A stretch of DNA of 5,310 bases, from the NCBI GenBank assembly GCA_017556895.1, contig JAFYLX010000083.1:1-5310 (forward strand), given 5' to 3'. A program made the translations under genes and the position numbers. The notes beneath the pieces are model-generated. The model did no database searches. It was not told the origin of the DNA and saw only the letters and a list, made by a program, of their open reading frames with translations. This document shows positions 1 to 5,310 of this stretch, one piece after another (the stretch's first letter is position 1; each line of letters opens with the position of its first letter). The DNA is from Bacillota bacterium (GTDB lineage Bacteria > Bacillota_A > Clostridia > Peptostreptococcales > Anaerovoracaceae).

Positions 1-471
1 ACAGAGGATATCATTTTTGAATTGACGAAAGAAGGCATGTCAGTTTCAAGATGTAGTGGACTTCAAACCACTGCAGACGTGAGAGGAGCATATCTTTGTT
101 ACAAAGAACATTTCCAAAACGCCCAAAAAATTTATCCCGATAATAAATGGATAAGCTATGGCGACTTAGAGTATGCGAAATCTTGCTGGGATTTAGTAGA
201 GGAAGGAGAAGAAAAACTCCGAAATTATAAACGTTATCTGAGTGCTCTCGAAGGTTGTAGCGAAGAATGGGATGCAGTAAGAACTTTAAGCGTTTACCTT
301 CTCGATGCAGATATGAGTGTAACTAAGACTGCTGAAAAATTATTTATACATAAAAACACCGTTAAATATAGGTTGAAAATAATTTCAGACATGTTAGGGT
401 TTAAGGTGGATAAGATGCCTGAAAGCATATATCTATACCAAGCCTTAGCAATAAATCGATTAATAAAGTAA
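1..471 (+). CDS. PucR-family transcriptional regulator, C-terminal part (5' end outside window)
   Basis: The frame is open from base 1, so the true start lies upstream; the TTG at 22 is an internal codon. About 156 residues are visible. The last 60 or so form the PucR C-terminal helix-turn-helix (HTH_30 type): a first helix around LLDADMSVTKTAEKLF, then the family signature HKNTVKYRL, then a tail rich in L and A (YQALAINRLIK). The preceding part (SRCSGLQTTADVRGAYLCYKE, later ISYGDLEY) fits the end of the GGDEF-like domain that precedes the HTH in this family. PucR-type proteins are cytoplasmic DNA-binding regulators, often activators of purine, ureide or amino-acid catabolic genes, and are usually 400-550 residues long, so most of the protein is missing here. 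The gene lies directly upstream of the DUF917/HyuA pair on the same strand but is separated from it by its own terminator, so it is probably a local regulator transcribed separately. The family call is firm; the target genes and inducer are inferred or unknown. Confidence 0.88.
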   Translation, partial: TEDIIFELTKEGMSVSRCSGLQTTADVRGAYLCYKEHFQNAQKIYPDNKWISYGDLEYAKSCWDLVEEGEEKLRNYKRYLSALEGCSEEWDAVRTLSVYLLDADMSVTKTAEKLFIHKNTVKYRLKIISDMLGFKVDKMPESIYLYQALAINRLIK

Positions 472-473
472 TG

Positions 474-520
474 AAAGACGAGCGTTTGTCCAAAAGGACA
501 AATGGCTCGTCTTTTTATTT
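474..520 (+). terminator. Rho-independent terminator of the PucR-type gene
   Basis: The hairpin begins two bases after the stop codon. A 10-bp outer stem (474-483 with 505-514) and a 7-bp inner stem (485-491 with 496-502) are both perfect, interrupted by a small internal bulge (484 against 503-504) and closed by an AAAA loop. A T-rich tail runs from 512 to 520. It should separate the regulator transcript from the downstream pair. Confidence 0.93.
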
Positions 521-548
521 TGCCATATGACAATTCCTTGGGCAAAAT
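517..548. promoter_or_regulatory. Candidate operator: perfect 8-bp inverted repeat upstream of the DUF917 gene
   Basis: ATTTTGCC at 517-524 is matched by its exact reverse complement GGCAAAAT at 541-548, with 16 bases between them. The repeat spans the -35 region of the promoter inferred from TATAAT at 557-562 and starts inside the tail of the preceding terminator. Symmetric half-sites at this position fit a dimeric regulator, and the neighbouring PucR-type protein is the obvious candidate. That link is inference; no binding motif for this regulator is known to me. Confidence 0.45.
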
Positions 549-562
549 CTAAAGCATATAAT
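534..562 (+). promoter_or_regulatory. Probable sigma-A promoter of the DUF917-hyuA operon (weak -35)
   Basis: A perfect -10 hexamer, TATAAT, lies at 557-562, which places the start of transcription near 569 and gives a leader of about 28 bases. At the right distance upstream (534-539) there is only TTCCTT, a poor -35, and there is no TG extension before the -10. A good -10 with a poor -35 is typical of promoters that need an activator, which would fit a PucR-type regulator. No sigma-54 -24/-12 pair is present. Confidence 0.6.
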
Positions 563-580
563 AGTTGCAAGATTATACGC

Positions 581-588
581 GGAAGGAG
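581..588 (+). promoter_or_regulatory. Ribosome binding site setting the DUF917 start
   Basis: GGAAGGAG lies 8 bases before the ATG at 597 and fixes that codon as the start. No in-frame start codon closer to or further from this site fits as well. Confidence 0.85.
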
Positions 589-596
589 TAATTGAC

Positions 597-1697
597 ATGA
601 GAAAAATTGGCATTCCTGAAATAGAAGACATTGCATTGGGCGCAGCTTTGCTTGGTGCAGGGGGAGGTGGAGACCCGTATATTGGCAAGCTAGTTGCAAT
701 AGGTGCAGTGAAGGAATGTGGTCCGGTAACAATGTTAGACCCAGAAGAAGTTCCAGATGAAGCACTAATTGTCCCAATGGCCATGATGGGTGCACCAACT
801 GTTTTGGCCGAAAAGGCAATAGGCGGTACTGAATATAAATCATTATATGATATGGTTAGTAAGTTCTTCGGACAAGATATATATGCTTTAATTCCTATTG
901 AAGCCGGTGGCGTTAACTCAATGCTACCAATTGCAGCATGTGCGAGATTAGGTCTGCCGCTAGTTGATGCAGATGGTATGGGAAGAGCATTTCCTGAATT
1001 GCAGATGGTTACATTTACTATTGGAGGTATGGATGCATCACCTATGGCACTTACCGATGAAAAAGGCAATAGCGTAATATTCAGAACTATTACTAATAAA
1101 TGGACAGAAGAGTTAGCTAGAGCTGTTACTATGAGTTGTGGTGCAGCAGTTTCAGTTTGTCTATACCCAATGACGGGTGCACAGCTAAAACAGTATGCTG
1201 TTAAAAATATTATTACTAGAAGCCAGATGCTAGGTGAATCTATTAGAACTGTAAAGCATTGCACAGACAAGACACCTGAAGAACATTTCTTAGAGGCATC
1301 GGAAAGCTATAAGCTTTTTAAGGGTAAGATAAAAGATGTAGTAAGGGAAACAAGGGGAGCTTTCAACTTTGGTAAGATTGTGTTGGAAGGTATTGGAGAG
1401 TGCAAAGGACACGAAGCCTTTGTTGAATTCCAAAATGAGAATTTAACGGCTACAGTAGATGGTGAAATTGTGGCAACTACACCAGACTTGATTTGTTTAG
1501 TAGATGCGGAGACTTTCTACCCTATTACTACTGATGCTTTGAAATATGGTAAAAGAGTTCTAGTTGTAGGATTAAAGTGCTTCGAAATGTGGAGAACAGA
1601 AGCCGGATTAGAGTTAGTTGGCCCTAGATATTTTGGTTGCGATACGGACTATATTCCATTAGAAGAACGTTGCAAAGGAGGTTGGAAGAATGTATAA
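597..1697 (+). CDS. DUF917 / S-methyl-thiohydantoin desulfurase-like family protein
   Basis: The 366-residue protein has the length and layout of a complete member of the family long called DUF917, more recently associated with S-methyl-thiohydantoin desulfurase. Visible family hallmarks are the glycine-rich GAGGGGDPYIG at residues 20-30, EAGGVNS at 102-108, DADGMGRAFPEL at 124-135, TIGGMDASP shortly after, and the C-terminal PRYFG...DYIPLEE. There is no signal peptide or membrane segment, so it is cytoplasmic. It is the first gene of a two-gene unit: its last 8 bases overlap the start of the HyuA-type gene, and the ribosome binding site for that gene lies inside its final codons. Such proteins are commonly found next to, and to my recollection sometimes fused to, hydantoinase/oxoprolinase A domains, which suggests a shared reaction or complex on a hydantoin-like cyclic substrate. 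The family assignment is strong; the actual substrate is unknown, and the desulfurase activity of characterised relatives need not apply here. Confidence 0.88.
   Translation: MRKIGIPEIEDIALGAALLGAGGGGDPYIGKLVAIGAVKECGPVTMLDPEEVPDEALIVPMAMMGAPTVLAEKAIGGTEYKSLYDMVSKFFGQDIYALIPIEAGGVNSMLPIAACARLGLPLVDADGMGRAFPELQMVTFTIGGMDASPMALTDEKGNSVIFRTITNKWTEELARAVTMSCGAAVSVCLYPMTGAQLKQYAVKNIITRSQMLGESIRTVKHCTDKTPEEHFLEASESYKLFKGKIKDVVRETRGAFNFGKIVLEGIGECKGHEAFVEFQNENLTATVDGEIVATTPDLICLVDAETFYPITTDALKYGKRVLVVGLKCFEMWRTEAGLELVGPRYFGCDTDYIPLEERCKGGWKNV
1674..1682 (+). promoter_or_regulatory. Near-ideal ribosome binding site for the HyuA-type gene, inside the DUF917 coding region
   Basis: AAAGGAGGT, almost a full match to the 16S rRNA anti-Shine-Dalgarno, sits 7 bases before the ATG at 1690. 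It selects that ATG although the upstream gene continues to 1697, and supports translational coupling. Confidence 0.88.
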
Positions 1698-3246
1698 ATT
1701 GGGCATAGATGTAGGCGGAACAAATACAGATGCTGTACTTATCGATGAGAATTTAAAGGTAATTGCCGATATTAAATATCCAACATCCGAAGACATATAT
1801 GAAGGTATAATCGGCGCAGTAAAAGCTGTTATAGAAGAATCGAAAGTAGATAGAAATTTAATTCATCAAGCAATGCTTGGTACTACGCAGTGTACAAATG
1901 CGATTGTGGAAAGAAAGAATCTTGCAAAGATTGGCATTTTAAGAATTGGCGCACCAGCAACTTTAGGTGTACCACCTATGATTGACTGGGAAGATGATAT
2001 CAAAGCCATTGCTGTAGGAAATGCTATTATACGTGGTGGTTCTGAATATGATGGAAAAGAAATTGCACCTCTTGATGAAGAGGCAGCTAAATCTTTCTTT
2101 GAAGAAATGAAGGAAAAAGGTGTTAAGTCTATTACTATTTCTAGCGTATTTTCGCCAGTAAGAAATGATCACGAATTACGTGCGGCAGAACTTTGTAAAG
2201 AGATTATGGGCGAAGATATTCATATATCAATTTCAAGTGAAATTGGTTCTATGGGGCTTGTTGAAAGAGAAAATGCAACTATATTGAATGCAGCTTTATG
2301 GCAGGTTGCTGAACGTTTTACTGACGGATTTGCAAAGAGCTTAGCCGAAGAAGGTATTACAAATGCAGATGTTTATTTGTCACAAAACGATGGTACATTA
2401 ATGACGATGGATTATGCGCGTAAATATCCTATACTGACTGTTGCCTGCGGCCCTACTAACTCAATTAGAGGAGCAAGTTTCTTAAGTAGCCTAAAGGATG
2501 CTATAATCATTGACGTTGGAGGAACGACTACAGACTTAGGTGTTATACAAAATGCCTTTCCTAGAGAATCAAGTATAGCAGTAACTATTGGCGGAGTACG
2601 TACTAATTTCCGTATGCCGGATGTGATTTCTATTGGTCTTGGCGGCGGCTCAATCGTGCGACAGAAAGAAGATGGAAGTGTTACAGTTGGACCAGATAGT
2701 GTCGGATATAAAATTACTTCTGAGGCAATGGTGTTTGGTGGAGACAAGATGACAGCAACTGATATTGCGGTAAGATTAGGTATGGCAGAGCTTGGTGATC
2801 CTAAGTTTGTTGAAGAGATACCTTTAGACCTTGCAGAAAAGGCGATGAATAAGATGCGAGAACTCGTAGAGGATGCAATTGATACTATGAAGTTATCAAA
2901 TGCAGATAGCGACGTTGTTCTTGTTGGTGGAGGTTCAATCATCCTTCCTGAGAATTTTGCAGGAGCGGCTAAAGTCTTAAAACCAGAACATTTTGTATGT
3001 GCAAACGCAATCGGTTCTGCAATCTCAAAGGTAAGTGGAACTTATGAACAACTAGTAAACTACGATGAAATATCTAGAGAAGAGGCTTTGGAAAAAGCTA
3101 AAGCAGAAACTATCAATATGGCGGTAGAAGCTGGTGCAATTCGTGAGTCTGTTGAGATTATTGAAGTAGAAGATGTGCCACTTGCATATTATCCTGGCAA
3201 CACAAGTCGTCTAAAAATAAAAGCAGCAGGAGACTTAAAGTCCTAG
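1690..3246 (+). CDS. Hydantoinase/oxoprolinase family protein, short HyuA type
   Basis: This 518-residue protein has the two-part ASKHA-like fold signature of HyuA/5-oxoprolinase. The N-terminal Hydant_A_N domain begins with a phosphate-binding loop DVGGTNTD at residues 7-14 and includes GTTQCTNAIVER near 64-75. The Hydantoinase_A domain carries a second loop DVGGTTTD at 275-282, GLGGGS at 316-321 and VVLVGGGS at 409-416, expected to form the ATP site. Relatives couple ATP hydrolysis to opening of cyclic amides such as hydantoins or 5-oxoproline. Full HyuA subunits are near 680-700 residues; this shorter version lacks the usual C-terminal extension but shows no frameshift, and ends at a normal stop just before a terminator, so it appears to be a natural short subfamily. 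No HyuB gene follows; the translationally coupled DUF917 gene is its only visible partner. The protein looks cytoplasmic. The family is certain; the substrate is not. Confidence 0.9.
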   Translation: MYKLGIDVGGTNTDAVLIDENLKVIADIKYPTSEDIYEGIIGAVKAVIEESKVDRNLIHQAMLGTTQCTNAIVERKNLAKIGILRIGAPATLGVPPMIDWEDDIKAIAVGNAIIRGGSEYDGKEIAPLDEEAAKSFFEEMKEKGVKSITISSVFSPVRNDHELRAAELCKEIMGEDIHISISSEIGSMGLVERENATILNAALWQVAERFTDGFAKSLAEEGITNADVYLSQNDGTLMTMDYARKYPILTVACGPTNSIRGASFLSSLKDAIIIDVGGTTTDLGVIQNAFPRESSIAVTIGGVRTNFRMPDVISIGLGGGSIVRQKEDGSVTVGPDSVGYKITSEAMVFGGDKMTATDIAVRLGMAELGDPKFVEEIPLDLAEKAMNKMRELVEDAIDTMKLSNADSDVVLVGGGSIILPENFAGAAKVLKPEHFVCANAIGSAISKVSGTYEQLVNYDEISREEALEKAKAETINMAVEAGAIRESVEIIEVEDVPLAYYPGNTSRLKIKAAGDLKS

Positions 3247-3271
3247 TGTAAGGACATATATGTTGGCTAGA

Positions 3272-3297
3272 TTGTCATGTAGCTTGAATTATGACAA
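3272..3297 (+). repeat. Short inverted repeat that could compete with the operon terminator
   Basis: TTGTCAT at 3272-3278 is complementary to ATGACAA at 3291-3297, with a 12-base loop. The same TTGTCAT recurs at 3328-3334 as the closing arm of the terminator, so 3291-3297 can pair with either copy. The 7-bp alternative is much weaker than the full terminator stem, and there is no downstream gene on this strand to control, so it may have no role. Confidence 0.35.
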
Positions 3298-3340
3298 CAT
3301 TTTTCCTTGAAAATCAATGGAAAAGTGTTGTCATTTTTTT
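3291..3340 (+). terminator. Rho-independent terminator of the DUF917-hyuA operon
   Basis: A long hairpin pairs 3291-3306 with 3319-3334, 16 bp with a single T-G wobble. It can be extended by TTGA/TCAA (3307-3310 with 3314-3317) across one bulged T, leaving an AAA loop. Seven Ts follow at 3334-3340. It lies 44 bases after the HyuA-type stop codon, and no other gene lies between. Confidence 0.93.
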
Positions 3341-3372
3341 GTGTATATTATATTAAAAAGACAGCTATAATT

Positions 3373-3402
3373 AAAAGAGATGGACGCTTGTCCATCTCTT
3401 TT
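3373..3402 (-). terminator. Terminator of carbamate kinase, probably acting in both directions
   Basis: A perfect 13-bp stem pairs 3373-3385 with 3390-3402 around a 4-base loop. Read on the minus strand it begins 10 bases after the carbamate kinase stop and ends in TTTT followed by AATTATA. Read on the plus strand it has a run of five Ts (3399-3403), so it can also serve as a backstop for transcripts arriving from the left. Confidence 0.88.
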
Positions 3403-3412
3403 TGTATATGTC

Positions 3413-4351
3413 TTATGCAGTAAATACAGTACCAGTCTTTCCTTCTAAAGCTTCGATAGCCTTGTCTAGGGAAGTGATGATAGCCTGCTTGCCAGGGTTT
3501 GCCTTTACGAACTTCATAGCTGCCTGTACCTTAGGTAGCATGCTTCCTGGAGCGAAGTGACCTTCGTCAATGTATTTCTGAGCTTCTTCTAATGTTAGAG
3601 TTTCTAAGTTCTTCTGGTCTGGAGTGTTGAAGTTGATTGCAACTCTTTCTACTTCAGTTAAGATCATTAGCTTGTCTGCGCCAACGCATTCAGCTAATAA
3701 TTCTGCAGCGAAGTCCTTGTCGATTACAGCTGCAACGCCTTCTAAAGAACCGTCTTCATTCTTAACTACTGGGATACCGCCGCCACCACAAGAGATAACG
3801 ATTGAAGTTTCCCAAAGAGTCTTGATTGGGTCAATTTCTACGATTTCCTGAGGGATTGGGGAAGCAACAACTCTTCTGTAGCCTCTGCCAGCGTCTTCCT
3901 TAACGGAGTAGCCCTTTTCTTCTACTAAAGCCTTTGCTTCTTCTTCAGAATAGAAAGGTCCAATTGGTTTTGTAGGATTTACAAATCCAGGGTCGTTCTT
4001 GTCAACAACCATCTGAGTTGCGATAGTAACAACTGGAAGGTTCTTGCCTCTCTTTGCTAAAGCAAACTTAAGAGCCTGCTGTAGGTGATAGCCGATATAA
4101 CCCTGAGACATTGCACCGCAAACGTCAAATGGCATTGCTGGAGTAACGTCCTTTGCAGTTTCAGATGCTAATAAGATTCTACCAACCTGAGGTCCATTAC
4201 CGTGAACTAGGCCGATGTCATAACCTTTCATGCTGATTTCTGCGATATATTCACATGTCTTCTTTACTACTTCTAACTGAGCTTCTGCTGTTGCACCGCT
4301 GTTACCGGACTGTAATGCGTTGCCACCTAATGCGATTACGATTTTTTCCAT
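3413..4351 (-). CDS. arcC: Carbamate kinase
   Basis: The 312-residue protein is a full-length carbamate kinase of the amino-acid kinase superfamily. It reversibly transfers phosphate between carbamoyl phosphate plus ADP and carbamate plus ATP in the cytoplasm, usually making ATP in fermentative catabolism. Hallmarks in order are IALGGNAL at residues 6-13, VHGNGPQVG at 49-57, DPGFVNPTKPIGP at 120-132 with a conserved lysine at 128, GYRRVVASPIP near 157-167, CGGGGIPV at 188-195, DKDFAAELLA at 211-220 with Lys212, LTEVERV at 231-237, and the FAPGSMLPKV region at 266-275 with Lys274. The ATG is supported by GGAG (minus strand, opposite 4361-4364) 9 bases upstream. The gene follows dihydroorotase on the same strand but has its own promoter and terminator. 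Codon choice is strikingly biased: all 14 Asp codons are GAC and no Ile codon is ATA, unlike the plus-strand genes, which suggests high expression. No arginine deiminase or carbamoyltransferase gene is visible here, so the source of carbamoyl phosphate is not shown. Confidence 0.96.
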   Translation of the reverse strand: MEKIVIALGGNALQSGNSGATAEAQLEVVKKTCEYIAEISMKGYDIGLVHGNGPQVGRILLASETAKDVTPAMPFDVCGAMSQGYIGYHLQQALKFALAKRGKNLPVVTIATQMVVDKNDPGFVNPTKPIGPFYSEEEAKALVEEKGYSVKEDAGRGYRRVVASPIPQEIVEIDPIKTLWETSIVISCGGGGIPVVKNEDGSLEGVAAVIDKDFAAELLAECVGADKLMILTEVERVAINFNTPDQKNLETLTLEEAQKYIDEGHFAPGSMLPKVQAAMKFVKANPGKQAIITSLDKAIEALEGKTGTVFTA

Positions 4352-4388
4352 AATGTCTTTCTCCTCTCCTGTGTTTAAACCGTTGTTT

Positions 4389-4416
4389 ATTATACTCTTT
4401 TCGTTTCAAAAATCAA
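4389..4416 (-). promoter_or_regulatory. Sigma-A promoter of carbamate kinase
   Basis: On the minus strand, TTGATT (4416-4411) and a perfect TATAAT (4394-4389) are separated by 16 bases, giving a transcript start near 4382 and a leader of about 30 bases. It lies wholly within the 92-base gap after dihydroorotase, so carbamate kinase can be transcribed alone. The flanking sequence (about 4405-4443) is made of A and T runs; it can form only weak A-T hairpins, so no convincing terminator separates the two genes and readthrough from dihydroorotase is possible. Confidence 0.75.
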
Positions 4417-4443
4417 TGAAAAATTTTTTGAAAACAGAAAAAA

Positions 4444-5310
4444 TTATTTTCCAGTATAGATAACTTTGCCACCGCAAACTGTATAGTGAATCTTACCGTA
4501 AAGATTTTCGCCTGTAAATGGTGTGTTTGTTGACTTGGATGCGAAGTCTGTTACAACCCATTCTTCGTCGGCATTGAAGATTACTAGATCTGCCGGTTTG
4601 CCAACTTCGATGCTTCCTGCAGGAAGCTTATAAAGTGCGGCTGGGTTTGAAGTCATCTTTTCTAGCATTTCCATCATTGTTAGGTAGCCTGGTCTTACTA
4701 ATGATGTAATACCAAGACCAAGAGCTGTTTCAAGGCCAGTGATTCCGCTAGGTGCAGTCCACATAGGCTGAGCAGCCTTTTCTTCGGCGCTGTGCGGAGC
4801 GTGGTCTGTCGCTATTAAGTCGATTGTATTATCTTTAAGGCCAGCAATGATTGCTTGGCGGTCTTCTTCTGTACGTAGTGGCGGGTTCATCTTTGCAAGA
4901 GAACCATGCTTTATAACTGCTTCATCAGTAAGTGTGAAATGATGAGGAGTTGCTTCTGCATGAATATTGGCACCCATTGCCTTTGCGTTTCTAACAAGCT
5001 CAACTGATTTTCCGGAGCTGATATGCTGGATAACAGTGTGGGCACCTGAACGAAGTGCTAGCATGCAGTCTCTAGCAACCATTGATTCTTCAGCGATAGA
5101 AGGAGAACCTTCGATTCCGTAGTATTCTGATGCAACGCCGTGGTTGATGCCGTTCTGTGAGATAAATGAAGGGTCTTCTTCATGAAGACTGATAGGTAAA
5201 TCTAGAGCTGCAGCCTTTTTCATAGCCTTATAGCAAAGCATAGCATTTGTAAGAGGAAGGCCATCGTCTGTAAAGCCAGCGGCGCCAGCAGCAGCTAAAG
5301 CTTCAAAATC
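4444..5310 (-). CDS. pyrC: Dihydroorotase, class I type (N-terminus outside window)
   Basis: The frame stays open from the stop at 4444-4446 to the window edge, giving 288 visible residues; the ATG at 5241 is internal, because the 23 codons before it encode family sequence including FTDDG. Members are about 425-430 residues, so roughly 140 are missing, including the DxHxH metal motif. Visible active-site elements, numbered from the first visible residue, are FTDDG (13-17, metal-ligand region), HEED with His43, QHISS with His96, NPPLR at 142-146 (substrate contact) and ATDHAPH with the catalytic Asp169. The C-terminal PADLVIF, NTPFTGENLYGK and GGKVIYTGK complete the amidohydrolase beta-sandwich. 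The enzyme interconverts N-carbamoyl-L-aspartate and dihydroorotate in pyrimidine synthesis, in the cytoplasm. It lies immediately upstream of carbamate kinase on the same strand. Allantoinase or dihydropyrimidinase is less likely given HEED, NPPLR and the C-terminal block. A catabolic, orotate-fermenting role is possible but not shown. Confidence 0.92.
   Translation of the reverse strand, partial: DFEALAAAGAAGFTDDGLPLTNAMLCYKAMKKAAALDLPISLHEEDPSFISQNGINHGVASEYYGIEGSPSIAEESMVARDCMLALRSGAHTVIQHISSGKSVELVRNAKAMGANIHAEATPHHFTLTDEAVIKHGSLAKMNPPLRTEEDRQAIIAGLKDNTIDLIATDHAPHSAEEKAAQPMWTAPSGITGLETALGLGITSLVRPGYLTMMEMLEKMTSNPAALYKLPAGSIEVGKPADLVIFNADEEWVVTDFASKSTNTPFTGENLYGKIHYTVCGGKVIYTGK

Noticed and set aside
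22..471. A complete small protein starting at the TTG at 22
   Set aside because: The frame is open to base 1 and the upstream codons continue the PucR-type sequence, so this is the end of a larger gene.
541..569. Sigma-54 promoter before the DUF917 gene (GG near 541, GC near 554, TTGCA at 565-569)
   Set aside because: The spacing between GG and GC elements does not match the -24/-12 rule, while a perfect TATAAT lies in the same place.
515..1270. A 251-codon open frame on the minus strand opposite the DUF917 gene
   Set aside because: It is antisense to a clear family member, has low-complexity composition rich in S, P, I and A, lacks a recognisable domain, and overlaps the promoter and terminator of the plus-strand genes.
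2412..2942. A 176-codon open frame on the minus strand opposite the HyuA-type gene
   Set aside because: It mirrors the glycine-rich motif region of HyuA (read backwards as P, S and T runs), has no supporting ribosome binding site that I can see and no family signature.
1690..3246. HyuA-type gene as a truncated pseudogene because it is shorter than classical HyuA
   Set aside because: Both ATP loops and the later VGGGS motif are intact, the stop is followed by a proper terminator, and no leftover HyuA sequence lies downstream in any frame; a short subfamily explains it better.
3247..3412. A small gene or small RNA between the two convergent units
   Set aside because: The 166 bases are accounted for by two terminators and A/T-rich spacer; no start codon with a ribosome binding site and no separate promoter-like pair were found.
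4444..5310. Hydantoinase, dihydropyrimidinase or allantoinase instead of dihydroorotase
   Set aside because: HEED, NPPLR, ATDHAPH and the NTPF-GxxLYGK C-terminal block match class I dihydroorotase specifically; the missing N-terminus leaves slight doubt.

Overview
The window reads as chromosome from an AT-rich, probably anaerobic Firmicute of the Clostridia type. The basis is low-GC coding sequence, purine-rich Shine-Dalgarno sites close to AAAGGAGGT, sigma-A-like TATAAT boxes, compact intergenic gaps with U-tailed hairpin terminators, and proteins that resemble clostridial versions of their families. The exact taxon cannot be read from the sequence. There is no sign of mobile elements, CRISPR, tRNA or rRNA.

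Left half, plus strand. Bases 1-471 hold the C-terminal end of a PucR-type transcriptional regulator, closed by a strong terminator (474-520). A short control region follows, with a TATAAT box and an 8-bp perfect inverted repeat just upstream of it. It leads into a tightly coupled two-gene unit: a DUF917 (S-methyl-thiohydantoin desulfurase-like) protein at 597-1697, overlapping by 8 bases a short hydantoinase/oxoprolinase A-type protein at 1690-3246. A long hairpin with a seven-T tail ends this unit.

Right half, minus strand. A dihydroorotase gene (4444 to beyond 5310, N-terminus outside the window) is followed by carbamate kinase (3413-4351), which has its own good promoter in the 92-base gap and a short, nearly symmetrical terminator. 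The two halves converge on 3247-3412, which holds only the terminators.

Taken together, the genes deal with cyclic ureides or amides and carbamoyl groups. The likely regulator belongs to a family often linked to purine and ureide use, the DUF917/HyuA pair probably acts on a hydantoin-like ring, dihydroorotase interconverts dihydroorotate and N-carbamoyl-aspartate, and carbamate kinase can make ATP from carbamoyl phosphate. That these work as one pathway is inference. The most notable points are the HyuA-type gene paired with DUF917 rather than a HyuB gene, the candidate operator before that pair, and the extreme codon bias of carbamate kinase.
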